A stretch of DNA of 64,000 nt from Prevotella sp. (lineage in GTDB: Bacteria > Bacteroidota > Bacteroidia > Bacteroidales > Bacteroidaceae). A program made the position numbers and the translations under genes. The DNA is taken from NCBI GenBank assembly GCA_016285075.1, contig JAEEQB010000004.1, forward strand, positions 62,001 through 126,000, read 5' to 3'. This document shows positions 1 through 8,756 of this stretch, piece by piece (within the stretch, counting starts at the first letter, position 1; each line of letters opens with the position of its first letter). The notes below the pieces were generated by a model that did no database searches, was not told the DNA's origin, and saw only the letters and a list, made by a program, of their open reading frames with translations.

Positions 1-522
1 GCTTGGGGCAGCTACGGACTGACCGACCCTGCCGATACGAAGGAGTTCGACCTGACGTTGGGCTACACCATCGGCGGACTGAACATCGGCGTGACCGACT
101 ATTGGTTCAACGTCGGTCTCGACCCCGACGGTCGCTACTTCAAATACGACGCTCATGGAACGAACCATCTGTTTGAAGCCAACATCGGCTATGACTTCGG
201 ATTTGCCTCATTGCAATGGTTCACCAATTTCGCTGGCAATGATGGTGTAAACAAGGACGGTAATCGGGCTTATAGCAGCTATGTTGAAGTAACTGTCCCA
301 TTCCGACTCGCGACAGTCGACTGGGCTGCTACGGCTGGTGCCGTCCCCTTTGCCACCGACTTCTATGGCGCAACGGGCTTTGCTGTCACCAACTTGTCGC
401 TGCGGGCCACGAAGGACATTAAAGTGACCGATTCGTTCTCCGTTCCCGTTTTCGCACAGGTGACTGGCAACCCCTGTTCGCAGAAAGCCTACCTGGTTCT
501 CGGTTTCACGCTGCAGCCTTAA
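1..522 (+). CDS. C-terminal part of a barrel-like envelope protein (partial)
   Basis: The reading frame is open from base 1 to the stop at 520-522, so the true start lies before the window and only about 173 residues are visible. The visible part alternates polar and hydrophobic residues with many Gly, Tyr, Phe and Trp, and ends in short strands (LVLGFTLQP). This is the pattern of an outer-membrane beta-barrel. It lies directly upstream of amtB, separated by a hairpin terminator. By context it could be a porin-like partner of the ammonium uptake locus, but that is inference. I do not recognise the family with certainty. Confidence 0.55.
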   Translation, partial: AWGSYGLTDPADTKEFDLTLGYTIGGLNIGVTDYWFNVGLDPDGRYFKYDAHGTNHLFEANIGYDFGFASLQWFTNFAGNDGVNKDGNRAYSSYVEVTVPFRLATVDWAATAGAVPFATDFYGATGFAVTNLSLRATKDIKVTDSFSVPVFAQVTGNPCSQKAYLVLGFTLQP

Positions 523-539
523 TCTTTGCCAGGTATTCA

Positions 540-570
540 CCCTCTCCTTCAGCGGAAGGGGAGGGCTTTT
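540..570 (+). terminator. Hairpin terminator between the barrel gene and amtB
   Basis: An 11-bp stem (CCCTCTCCTTC at 540-550 against GAAGGGGAGGG at 555-565, one G-U pair) with a 4-nt loop is followed by CTTTT. It resembles half of the palindromic repeat found twice inside the carA-carB fusion, so it may be a reduced copy of that element now serving as a terminator. Confidence 0.6.
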
Positions 571-600
571 AACGAGTGTAATAATAAAGAAAAGATAAAG

Positions 601-1983
601 ATGAAGATCAAGAAACGTTGGTTAATCCTAATGGCAGTAATGACCATCATAGCTGTAGCAGGGGTGTTCGTAGGCGAGCCTACGTTCGAGTGTGACTGGT
701 CGGTGGTTTCGGCTGCTGATGTGGCGTGGTTGATTACTGCCACGATTTTTGTGTTGATGATGACACCAGGTCTGTCGTTCTTCTACGGTGGCATGGTGGG
801 GGCGAAGAATGTTATTTCTACCATGCTCCAGTCATTCATTGCCATGGGACTGATTTCAGTGCTTTGGGTAGTCATTGGTTTCTCTCTGTGCTTCGGAGAT
901 GACATTGGTGGTGTGATAGGCAATCCACTGACATTCCTGATGTTCCAGAATGTGGGGGCAGAAGTGTATACAACTCCTGCTGGCAACGTGTTGGGCGGAG
1001 CCAGTATTCCGCTGGCGCTGTTTGCCCTGTTTCAGATGAAGTTTGCCATCATCACCCCTTCGCTCATCACGGGGTCGTTTGCCGAGCGGGTGCGCTTCTC
1101 GGCTTATCTGTTCTTTATGATGTTCTTTTTCTTTGCCATCTACTGTCCCTTGGCCCACATGACGTGGCATCCCGAAGGTCTTTTCCTTCGCTGGGGAGTT
1201 GTCGACTTCGCTGGAGGCATCGTTGTGCATGCCTCATCGGGTATCGCTGCACTCGCCGGGGCTATCTATTTAGGACGTCGTAGCACGGAGAAAAGCGAAC
1301 CTGCCAACATTCCGTTTGTGCTGTTGGGTGCCGCATTGCTCTGGCTGGGTTGGTTCGGTTTCAATGCAGGATCATCGCTACATGCCGATGGTCAGGCTGT
1401 TAAAGCGTTCCTGAACACCAACACCGCCTCGGCCACTGCCATGATGACGTGGATATTCTTCGACTGCCTGCGTGGCCGCAAACCTTCGGCCATGGGGGCA
1501 GCCGTCGGCTGCGTGGTCGGTCTGGTGGCCATCACGCCATCGGCAGGCTATGTCACCGTCGGGCAGAGCATTTTCATTGCCTTCGTCATCACGCTCATTT
1601 GCAATGTGGCTGTCTACTGGCGCTCCCACACCAGCATTGACGATGCCCTCGACGTGTTTCCAACACACGGCATAGGCGGTATCTTCGGCACAGTCCTGAC
1701 GGGCATCTTCATCCAGGAAGGCCTCATTGCGGGGACATGGGACGGTTTTGTCATTTTCCTCTACCATCTTCTGGCCATCGTCATTGTCTTTGTCTATACA
1801 TTCGGCATGAGTTGGCTGGGCTATAGGCTCATCGACAGTCTTATTCCCATGCGCGTCTCACCCTTCAGCGAGAAAGTTGGTCTCGACTTCTCACAACACG
1901 ACGAGCACTACGGACTGGCGCATATCGGTGAGCGCGAATTGGCAGAATACGAGGAGCACATCAGGGAAAAGTCAAAAGCTTAG
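601..1983 (+). CDS. amtB: Ammonium transporter AmtB
   Basis: This is an inner-membrane ammonium channel of the Amt/Mep/Rh family, 460 residues when started at the ATG at 601. That start follows an A/G-rich stretch and gives a normal hydrophobic N-terminus (MKIKKRW...); the frame extends further upstream, but through the terminator hairpin. About eleven hydrophobic segments are visible. The paired pore histidines appear in the motifs VVHASSG and FPTHGIGG, and the signature FFYGGMVG is present near the N-terminus. pyrG follows after only 6 bases, so the two are probably cotranscribed. No glnK (PII) gene is seen in the window, although amtB and glnK are usually linked. It may lie upstream. Confidence 0.96.
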   Translation: MKIKKRWLILMAVMTIIAVAGVFVGEPTFECDWSVVSAADVAWLITATIFVLMMTPGLSFFYGGMVGAKNVISTMLQSFIAMGLISVLWVVIGFSLCFGDDIGGVIGNPLTFLMFQNVGAEVYTTPAGNVLGGASIPLALFALFQMKFAIITPSLITGSFAERVRFSAYLFFMMFFFFAIYCPLAHMTWHPEGLFLRWGVVDFAGGIVVHASSGIAALAGAIYLGRRSTEKSEPANIPFVLLGAALLWLGWFGFNAGSSLHADGQAVKAFLNTNTASATAMMTWIFFDCLRGRKPSAMGAAVGCVVGLVAITPSAGYVTVGQSIFIAFVITLICNVAVYWRSHTSIDDALDVFPTHGIGGIFGTVLTGIFIQEGLIAGTWDGFVIFLYHLLAIVIVFVYTFGMSWLGYRLIDSLIPMRVSPFSEKVGLDFSQHDEHYGLAHIGERELAEYEEHIREKSKA

Positions 1984-1989
1984 AATTAT

Positions 1990-3603
1990 ATGCAAACAAA
2001 GTACATTTTCGTCACGGGTGGTGTTGTTTCCTCGTTGGGGAAAGGAATCATCTCCGCATCAATCGGCAAGCTGCTGCAAGCACGTGGCTACAAGGTCACC
2101 ATCCAGAAGTTCGACCCCTACATCAACATCGACCCGGGGACGCTGAATCCTTACGAGCATGGCGAGTGCTATGTGACGGAGGATGGTTTTGAGACAGACC
2201 TTGATCTGGGTCACTACGAGCGGTTTACGGGTATTCACACCACACGTGACAATAGCATCACCACGGGTCGCATCTACAAGACTGTCATCGACCGTGAGCG
2301 CCATGGTGACTATTTGGGTAAGACCATTCAGGTGGTGCCACATATCACTGATGAGATCAAAAGGCGGATGCTGAGACCGGAAGAGGTTTTCGATTTTGTC
2401 ATTACAGAGGTCGGAGGGACCATCGGCGACATCGAGAGTGCACCGTTTATGGAGGCGATCCGACAGTTGCGCTGGCAGCTGGGACGCGATGCTGTGTGTG
2501 TACATCTGACTTATGTGCCTTATCTGAAGGCAGCCGATGAACTGAAGACAAAACCTACACAACATTCAGTGAAGGAGCTGCAAGGCATGGGTATTCAGCC
2601 TGACATTCTCGTGCTTCGTACCGAACGCCACCTAGACGACCATCTGCGTATGAAGGTGGCATCGTTCTGTAATGTCGACTTGGAATGCGTGGTGCAGAGC
2701 GAGGACATGCCTAGCATCTATGAGGTGCCTGTCAGTATGCAGCAGCAGGGACTCGATGCTGCCATTATGCGAAAGATAGGCATACCCGTTGGAGAAAGAC
2801 CTGCTATGAAATTGTGGAATGACTTCCTTGACAAACGGTGCAAGGCTACTCGCGAGGTGCACATTGGACTGGTGGGCAAGTACGATCTGCAGGATGCCTA
2901 CAAGAGCATCCGTGAGAGTCTTAATCTGGCTGGCATTTACAATGATGTGAAGACCAAGATCCATTTCATCAACAGTGAGGAGGTGACGACGGAAAACGTC
3001 GCCTCGCACTTGGAGGGCATGGCGGGTATCGTTATCTGCCCAGGCTTTGGACAACGTGGCATCGAGGGGAAAATCGTTGCTGCCGAATATGGCCGTACAC
3101 ACGATATTCCTACTTTCGGCATTTGTCTCGGTATGCAGATGATGGTCATCGAATATGCACGGAATGTGCTGGGCTATCAGGATGCCAACAGCAGCGAGAT
3201 GTCTGCCGATACGACACATCCAGTAATCGACCTAATGGAAGAACAGAAAACGGTGACGAATATGGGAGGTACGATGCGATTGGGTGCTTACGACTGCCAA
3301 CTGGTGAAAGGCAGTCGTGCATACGAAGCATACGGCAAGGAGGCAATGATAAAGGAACGTCATCGCCATCGTTACGAGTTCAACAATATATATAAGGAGG
3401 AATACGAGTCGTCAGGCATGAAATGCGTAGGTATCAACCCTGCCGCTGACCTTGTGGAGATTGTCGAGATACCTGATAAGCGTTGGTATATCGGCACACA
3501 ATTCCACCCTGAGTACTCGTCGACGGTGCTGCATCCGCATCCGCTATTTATGGACTTTATCAAGGAGTGCGCAGTCAGTTCGTCTGATTCGCAAAATCTG
3601 TAG
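1990..3603 (+). CDS. pyrG: CTP synthase
   Basis: Converts UTP, ATP and glutamine to CTP in pyrimidine synthesis. The 537-residue length is normal for the family. The N-terminal amidoligase domain shows the nucleotide loop GGVVSSLGKGI. The C-terminal class I glutamine amidotransferase domain has the nucleophile Cys379 in GICLGMQ and the His/Glu pair in QFHPEYSS. It is packed between amtB (6-bp gap) and the PurF-type gene (9-bp gap), consistent with an operon of ammonia- and glutamine-using enzymes. Confidence 0.97.
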   Translation: MQTKYIFVTGGVVSSLGKGIISASIGKLLQARGYKVTIQKFDPYINIDPGTLNPYEHGECYVTEDGFETDLDLGHYERFTGIHTTRDNSITTGRIYKTVIDRERHGDYLGKTIQVVPHITDEIKRRMLRPEEVFDFVITEVGGTIGDIESAPFMEAIRQLRWQLGRDAVCVHLTYVPYLKAADELKTKPTQHSVKELQGMGIQPDILVLRTERHLDDHLRMKVASFCNVDLECVVQSEDMPSIYEVPVSMQQQGLDAAIMRKIGIPVGERPAMKLWNDFLDKRCKATREVHIGLVGKYDLQDAYKSIRESLNLAGIYNDVKTKIHFINSEEVTTENVASHLEGMAGIVICPGFGQRGIEGKIVAAEYGRTHDIPTFGICLGMQMMVIEYARNVLGYQDANSSEMSADTTHPVIDLMEEQKTVTNMGGTMRLGAYDCQLVKGSRAYEAYGKEAMIKERHRHRYEFNNIYKEEYESSGMKCVGINPAADLVEIVEIPDKRWYIGTQFHPEYSSTVLHPHPLFMDFIKECAVSSSDSQNL

Positions 3604-3612
3604 TGAGCAAAT

Positions 3613-5355
3613 ATGGAGCAGTTAAAGCATGAATGTGGCGTGGCAATGATTCGCCTGCTAAAGCCGCTAAGTTACTACGAAAAGAAGTACGGCTCGTGGT
3701 CTTATGGGTTCAACAAGCTGTATCTGATGATGGAGAAGCAGCACAACCGCGGACAGGAGGGCGCAGGTATTGCCTCCGTATGTCTGAAAAAAGAGCCTGG
3801 AACAGAATACATGTTTCGCGAGAAGGCAGAGGGCAAAGACGCAATAACTGAGGTTTTCTCACGAGTAACCCAAGAGATGGCAGGTGAACTCTATATGGGT
3901 CACCTGCGTTATTCAACGACAGGCAAGAGCGGCCTGACATTCGTTCACCCCTTCCTGCGACGAAATAACTGGCGGGCCAAGAATCTCTGCCTGTGTGGCA
4001 ACTTCAATATGACCAATATCAACGATGTCTTCGAGTTCTTAACTCTTCAAGGACAGTCGCCACGTATCTTTGGCGACTCGTACATCACACTGGAACTCAT
4101 GGGGCACCGCCTGGACCGCGAGGTGGAACGGCTGTATGAAGAAGCCAAATCTAAGGGGCTGGATAGCAGGGACATTACACGATACATTGATGAACATGTC
4201 GATATGGCCAACGTGCTACGTACCACGATGCAGCATTACGATGGCGGCTATGTAATGTGCGGACTGACAGGCAGTGGCGAGATGTTCAGCGTGCGCGACC
4301 CCTGGGGCATCCGTCCCGCCTTCTGGTACCAGGACGATGAGATGGTGGCTGTGGCAAGTGAGCGCCCCGTATTGCAGACCACATTCGACCTGCGAGTTGA
4401 AAGCATCAAAGAACTGGAACCTGGGCATGCTATTATCGTGCGCCGGAACGGTGAGTGCCACCTAGAGCAGATCATGCCCCCCCAGCAGTTGAGTGCCTGC
4501 TCCTTCGAGCGCATCTACTTCAGCCGAGGTTCTGACCGCGACATTTACCAGGAGCGTAAACGACTGGGTGAGCAGTTGACACCTGCCATACTGAAAACCA
4601 TTGATGGCGACGTGAGCAACACGGTCTTTTCTTATATTCCCAATACGGCTGAAGTCTCTTTCTATGGGATGACCGACGGGCTACGTAAACTGAACCATGA
4701 TGTACGTATTGAGAAAGTCGTTTGGAAGGACATAAAACTGCGCACCTTCATCAGCGACAAGGCCGAGCGCAACGACCTTGCTGCCCATGTCTACGACATC
4801 ACCTACGGTTCGCTCCGCCCCTACGAGGACAACTTGGTGATCATCGACGATAGCATCGTCCGTGGCACCACCCTAAAAGAAAGCATCTTTAAGATATTGG
4901 ACCGTCTACACCCCAAGAAGATCGTGATGGTCAGCAGCTCTCCGCAAATCCGTTATCCCGACTATTACGGCATAGACATGTCGCAGTTGGAAGAACTCTG
5001 TGCTTTCCGTGCTGCCATTGCCCTCATCAGGGAACGAGGCATGCAGCAACTCATAGCCGATACCTATCGTAAGTGTAAAGAATACCCTGACACAGATAAT
5101 CATGTCAGGAACATCTATGCCCCATTTACCGTCGAGGAAATCAATTGTAAGATTGTTGAAATGCTTCGTCCTGATAACATGCAGGCCCCAGTAGAACTGG
5201 TGTTCCAAAGCATTGAGGGTCTGCACACAGCATGTCCTCGTCACCCCGGTGACTGGTACTTTACAGGGCGTTATCCAACCCAAGGGGGCATTCGCCTCTC
5301 CAATCAGGCCTTCGTCAATTATGTAGAGCATAATGTATCCTCCATTGAGTTTTGA
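3613..5355 (+). CDS. PurF-type amidophosphoribosyltransferase
   Basis: A class II glutamine amidotransferase fused to a phosphoribosyltransferase domain. The predicted nucleophile is Cys8 after a short propeptide (HECGVAM). The PRPP-binding loop is VIIDDSIVRGTT, with Asp412-Asp413. At 580 residues it is longer than typical PurF (about 470-505), with extra sequence in the N-terminal half and at the C-terminus. It fits the long Bacteroidetes paralogue usually annotated as amidophosphoribosyltransferase and found beside car genes. Whether it makes phosphoribosylamine for purines or has another acceptor cannot be told from sequence, so I give no symbol. Its neighbours pyrG and carA also use glutamine. 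Confidence 0.85.
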   Translation: MEQLKHECGVAMIRLLKPLSYYEKKYGSWSYGFNKLYLMMEKQHNRGQEGAGIASVCLKKEPGTEYMFREKAEGKDAITEVFSRVTQEMAGELYMGHLRYSTTGKSGLTFVHPFLRRNNWRAKNLCLCGNFNMTNINDVFEFLTLQGQSPRIFGDSYITLELMGHRLDREVERLYEEAKSKGLDSRDITRYIDEHVDMANVLRTTMQHYDGGYVMCGLTGSGEMFSVRDPWGIRPAFWYQDDEMVAVASERPVLQTTFDLRVESIKELEPGHAIIVRRNGECHLEQIMPPQQLSACSFERIYFSRGSDRDIYQERKRLGEQLTPAILKTIDGDVSNTVFSYIPNTAEVSFYGMTDGLRKLNHDVRIEKVVWKDIKLRTFISDKAERNDLAAHVYDITYGSLRPYEDNLVIIDDSIVRGTTLKESIFKILDRLHPKKIVMVSSSPQIRYPDYYGIDMSQLEELCAFRAAIALIRERGMQQLIADTYRKCKEYPDTDNHVRNIYAPFTVEEINCKIVEMLRPDNMQAPVELVFQSIEGLHTACPRHPGDWYFTGRYPTQGGIRLSNQAFVNYVEHNVSSIEF

Positions 5356-5699
5356 AAATTTTCCATTTTGCTTTTTCCCTCACTTTTATTGTGGTTCATT
5401 GAATGTCATGTTATCATGTTATCTTGCCAAAAACTCCCGAAAGAAAAATGCAGAATGAATAGGGCAAACCGTTCTGTCGATTCACTCCCCATGCCATGTT
5501 ACATAATCGTCCAAAGTGACGATTTGTAGCAGGAAGGAGGTTATTGGTTTCAAAAGTAAAGAGAAACGTAACTTTACAAGCTGTTTTGTTGACAGATTGT
5601 CAGTTTGTGTCGACTTTTTGTATCTAAATAGTAGTATCCTGTCGGCTCTTTCTGCAAAATGTAGTACCTTTGCACCGTGTTATGAAAAAAGGTAAACAG
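5356..5699. other. Intergenic region upstream of the carA-carB fusion
   Basis: This A/T-rich gap contains no convincing gene. It holds a small perfect hairpin at 5505-5524 (AATCGTC/GACGATT, weak as a terminator because no T-run follows), a short direct repeat (ATGTTATC twice near 5407-5424), and the promoter of the downstream gene near its right end. Confidence 0.5.
5665..5672 (+). promoter_or_regulatory. Bacteroidetes -7 promoter element for the carA-carB fusion
   Basis: TACCTTTG followed by CACC matches the TAnnTTTG consensus of the Bacteroidetes primary sigma factor. No strong -33 TTTG is visible at the expected distance. The implied start of transcription near 5679 lies just before the ATG at 5682 and about 20 bases before the ATG at 5700. 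Confidence 0.6.
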
Positions 5700-8600
5700 A
5701 TGATGAGAAAACGAGCTAGGCTGATACTTGAAGACGGGACAGAATTCTGTGGGTGGTCGTTTGGCTACGCAGGAGCTCTCCGGCAAAACAGTGTGGGGCC
5801 TTCTGACAGGGGGCTGGACTCTGAAATATGTGTCGAAGGCGAGGTGGTATTTAACACAGCAATGACGGGCTATCCGGAAAACTTGACAGACCCTAGCTAT
5901 GCAGGACAGATATTAGTCATGACCTATCCGCTGGCAGGTAACTATGGAGTACCAAGCCTCACCCCAAGCCTCTCTCCGAAGGGTGAGGGGAGGATATACT
6001 CTCAAGGCGGGAAAGCAGCGAAAAAGCTAACAACTCCCCTCTCCCCTTGGAGAGGGGTCGGGGGTGAGGATTTCCCTGTCCTGGAGAGCGACAGGATACA
6101 CGTGAAAGGGCTCATCGTTGCTGACTATAGCCCTCAGTACAGCCATTGGAATGCGAAGGAATCATTAGCCAGCTGGCTCGAGCGTGAACATATAGCGGCC
6201 ATTACGGGTATCGACACGCGAAGGCTGACGAAAGTGCTCAGGGAGCATGGGGTGATGATGGGGAGGATCATTATTGATGGTGCTGCTATACCGTCACTGC
6301 ATTCAGACCGGGAGGAATACGGTTCGGTGAACTGGGTGCAACGGGTGAGTTGCCGGGAAGTGATTACCTATCATCAGGGTGCCGGTAGGCGTGTGGTGCT
6401 TGTTGATTGTGGTGTGAAGGCCAACATCATCCGTTGTCTTATCAGACGTGGTGTCGAAGTGGTCCGTGTGCCTTGGGACTATGATTTCAACCAGTTGGAG
6501 TTCGATGGTCTGTTTCTTGCCAACGGCCCTGGCGATCCGGCACAATGCAGCCGAACCGTAGAGCATATCCGTACGTTCCTGAACAATAAGACAGTTCGTC
6601 CGTGTATGGGCATTTGCCTTGGAAACCAGCTGCTGGCCCGTGCGGCAGGTGCTAAGACCTACAAACTGAAATACGGCCATCGGTCGCACAACCAGCCTGT
6701 TCAACTGGTGGGCACGCCAAAGTGCTTCATTACCTCCCAGAACCACGGCTATGCGGTGGATGACATGACGCTGCCTGCCGACTGGGAACCGCTGTTTGTG
6801 AACATGAACGATGGTTCGAACGAGGGCATCCGCCATAAGACTCGCCCATGGTTCTCGGCACAGTTCCATCCGGAGGCCTGTAGCGGTCCGACGGATACAG
6901 AGTGGCTGTTTGACGAGTTTGTAAGAAGCCTCACCCCCGACACCTCTCCGAAGGGCGAGGGGAGTATATACTCTCAAGGCGGGAAAGCAGCGAAAAAGCT
7001 AACTACTCCCCTCTACCCTTGGAGAGGGGTCGGGGGTGAGGCTAAGGTTCTCATTCTCGGCTCCGGAGCACTGAAAATAGGACAGGCAGGGGAGTTCGAC
7101 TATAGCGGTGCGCAGGCACTGAAGGCTCTGAAGGAGGAGGGCATACACTCCGTGCTGATCAATCCCAATATCGCGACAGTGCAGACATCGTGGAACGTGG
7201 CCGATACCGTCTATTTCCAGCCGGTGACGCCTGAGTTCGTGGAGCGCGTTATTGAGAAGGAACGGCCTGACGGAATCCTTCTCTCGTTTGGAGGACAGAC
7301 CGCCTTGAACTGTGGCGTGGAACTTTATCAGAAAGGAGTGCTGGAGAAATATGGCGTAAAAGTGCTGGGTACTCCCGTTCAGGCTATTATCGACACCGAA
7401 GACCGCGACCTCTTCGTCAGACGCCTCGGTGAGATCGGCGTGAAAACTATCAGGAGCGAAGCATGCAGTACTGTTGAGGAGGTGCAGCAGGCAGCCCGTG
7501 AACTTGGCTTCCCTGTCATTTTGCGGGCTGCCTATGCTTTGGGCGGACTGGGCAGCGGTTTCTGCGACAATGATGCCGAGTTGATTACACAGGCCGAAGA
7601 AGCTTTCTCGTTTTCGCCTCAGGTGCTGGTGGAAAAGTCGTTGCGTGGCTGGAAGGAGATAGAATATGAAGTGGTGCGCGACCGCTACGACAACTGCATC
7701 ACCGTCTGCAACATGGAGAATTTCGACCCGCTGGGCATTCATACGGGTGAGTCGATTGTGGTGGCTCCTTCACAGACGCTCAGCAATGGTGAGTATCACA
7801 AGCTTCGTGCGCTGGCCATCAAGATTGTCCGTCATATCGGTATTGTCGGAGAGTGCAACGTGCAGTATGCACTTGACCCTTTCAGCGAGGATTACCGAGT
7901 GATAGAAGTCAATGCACGGCTGAGCCGTTCGTCGGCACTGGCATCTAAGGCCACAGGCTATCCGCTTGCATTTGTCGCTGCAAAACTGGGCTTAGGCTAT
8001 GGGCTGTCTGATTTGAAGAACAGTGTCACCAAGACAACCTCTGCCTTCTTTGAACCAGCACTCGACTACGTGGTCGTCAAGATTCCGCGTTGGGATTTGA
8101 CCAAGTTCCACGGTGTCAGGCGTGAACTCGGCTCTTCGATGAAAAGCGTTGGCGAGGTGATGGCCATCGGACGTACATTTGAAGAAGCACTGCAGAAAGG
8201 GCTGCGCATGATTGGACAGGGAATGCACGGCTTTGTGGAAAACCATGAGATAAAGATTAAGGATATCAAGAAGTCCTTGCATGAACCGACCGACATGCGT
8301 ATTTTTGTGGTGTCGAAGGCTATGAAGATAGGCTATAGTGTAGAGCAGATACACCAGCTGACGATGATTGACCGCTGGTTCCTGCAAAAGCTTGAACACA
8401 TTGTTGACATTGATCGGCAACTGAAGGAACAGTCGCTCCTTACGGAGCTTTCTGAGTGGATGGAACCCAGTGAATTCATTGAATATCTGAGGTCGCCCGA
8501 AATCTTCTCCCTGCTGCACGACGCCAAGGTCTATGGCTTTTCCGATTTCCAGATTGCACGGGCCATTGGCATGGAACAGCGCATGAAGCCTGAGCAGGCA

Positions 8601-8720
8601 GGTCTTACCATCCGTAAATGGCGCAAAGAACTGGGTCTTGTACCTACTGTCAACCAAATTGACACCCTTGCTGCGGAGTATCCCGCCCAGACCAATTACC
8701 TCTACCTTTCTTACCTGTAA
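5700..8720 (+). CDS. carA-carB: Fused carbamoyl-phosphate synthase: CarA plus the first half of CarB, with two in-frame repeat insertions
   Basis: Residues 1-408 are CarA, the glutaminase: a start of the type RLILEDGTEFCGWSFG, nucleophile Cys in CMGICLGNQ and the triad region FHPEACSG. Residues 449-1006 are the first synthetase half of CarB (CPS.A): KVLILGSGALKIGQAGEF, the ATP-grasp RAAYALGGLGSGF, HTGESIVVAPSQT, then the oligomerisation domain, ending YLYLSYL-stop. The second ATP-grasp (CPS.B) and the regulatory MGS domain, about 510 residues, are absent, and asnB begins 36 bases later. A 116-bp palindromic repeat lies in frame at residues 85-123 and again at 409-447, exactly between the CarA and CarB parts. 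The motifs are spelled as I remember them in animal CAD/CPS1. ATG 5700 or 5703 gives a normal leader; 5682 is an alternative. Confidence 0.88.
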   Translation: MMRKRARLILEDGTEFCGWSFGYAGALRQNSVGPSDRGLDSEICVEGEVVFNTAMTGYPENLTDPSYAGQILVMTYPLAGNYGVPSLTPSLSPKGEGRIYSQGGKAAKKLTTPLSPWRGVGGEDFPVLESDRIHVKGLIVADYSPQYSHWNAKESLASWLEREHIAAITGIDTRRLTKVLREHGVMMGRIIIDGAAIPSLHSDREEYGSVNWVQRVSCREVITYHQGAGRRVVLVDCGVKANIIRCLIRRGVEVVRVPWDYDFNQLEFDGLFLANGPGDPAQCSRTVEHIRTFLNNKTVRPCMGICLGNQLLARAAGAKTYKLKYGHRSHNQPVQLVGTPKCFITSQNHGYAVDDMTLPADWEPLFVNMNDGSNEGIRHKTRPWFSAQFHPEACSGPTDTEWLFDEFVRSLTPDTSPKGEGSIYSQGGKAAKKLTTPLYPWRGVGGEAKVLILGSGALKIGQAGEFDYSGAQALKALKEEGIHSVLINPNIATVQTSWNVADTVYFQPVTPEFVERVIEKERPDGILLSFGGQTALNCGVELYQKGVLEKYGVKVLGTPVQAIIDTEDRDLFVRRLGEIGVKTIRSEACSTVEEVQQAARELGFPVILRAAYALGGLGSGFCDNDAELITQAEEAFSFSPQVLVEKSLRGWKEIEYEVVRDRYDNCITVCNMENFDPLGIHTGESIVVAPSQTLSNGEYHKLRALAIKIVRHIGIVGECNVQYALDPFSEDYRVIEVNARLSRSSALASKATGYPLAFVAAKLGLGYGLSDLKNSVTKTTSAFFEPALDYVVVKIPRWDLTKFHGVRRELGSSMKSVGEVMAIGRTFEEALQKGLRMIGQGMHGFVENHEIKIKDIKKSLHEPTDMRIFVVSKAMKIGYSVEQIHQLTMIDRWFLQKLEHIVDIDRQLKEQSLLTELSEWMEPSEFIEYLRSPEIFSLLHDAKVYGFSDFQIARAIGMEQRMKPEQAGLTIRKWRKELGLVPTVNQIDTLAAEYPAQTNYLYLSYL
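5954..6069 (+). repeat. 116-bp palindromic repeat, copy 1, inside the CarA part
   Basis: This copy shares about 107 of 116 bases with the copy at 6926-7041. It consists of two GC-rich hairpin halves (GAAGGGTGAGGGG side and CCCCTCTCC/GGAGAGGGG side) around an A-rich centre. In the gene's frame it encodes a basic peptide (SPKGEG..., then ...PWRGVGGE). It replaces the short linker that normally follows GNYGVP in CarA, a surface loop by comparison with remembered Bacteroides CarA. Confidence 0.9.
6926..7041 (+). repeat. 116-bp palindromic repeat, copy 2, at the CarA-CarB junction
   Basis: Same orientation and same reading frame as copy 1. The ends form an imperfect inverted repeat (CCTCACCCCCGAC at the left against GTCGGGGGTGAGG at the right). 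It lies where the carA stop codon, the spacer and the carB start would be expected: CarA ends ...FDEFVR and CarB begins AKVLILGSG. The repeat therefore appears to have created the fusion by bridging the two genes in frame. Confidence 0.9.
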
Positions 8721-8756
8721 TTATCAATTGTCTATACTTAATTATCAGTTAACAAT

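Noticed and set aside
5682..5699. ATG 5682 as the main start of the carA-carB fusion
   Set aside because: It would leave only a few bases of leader and add residues not seen at CarA N-termini. The ATG pair at 5700/5703 follows AAAGG-like bases, though 5682 cannot be excluded.
8718..8756. Frameshift that truncates carB
   Set aside because: Only 36 bases separate the stop from asnB, and no frame in that gap or in asnB resembles the second CarB half. The truncation is a real loss of sequence, not a single-base shift.
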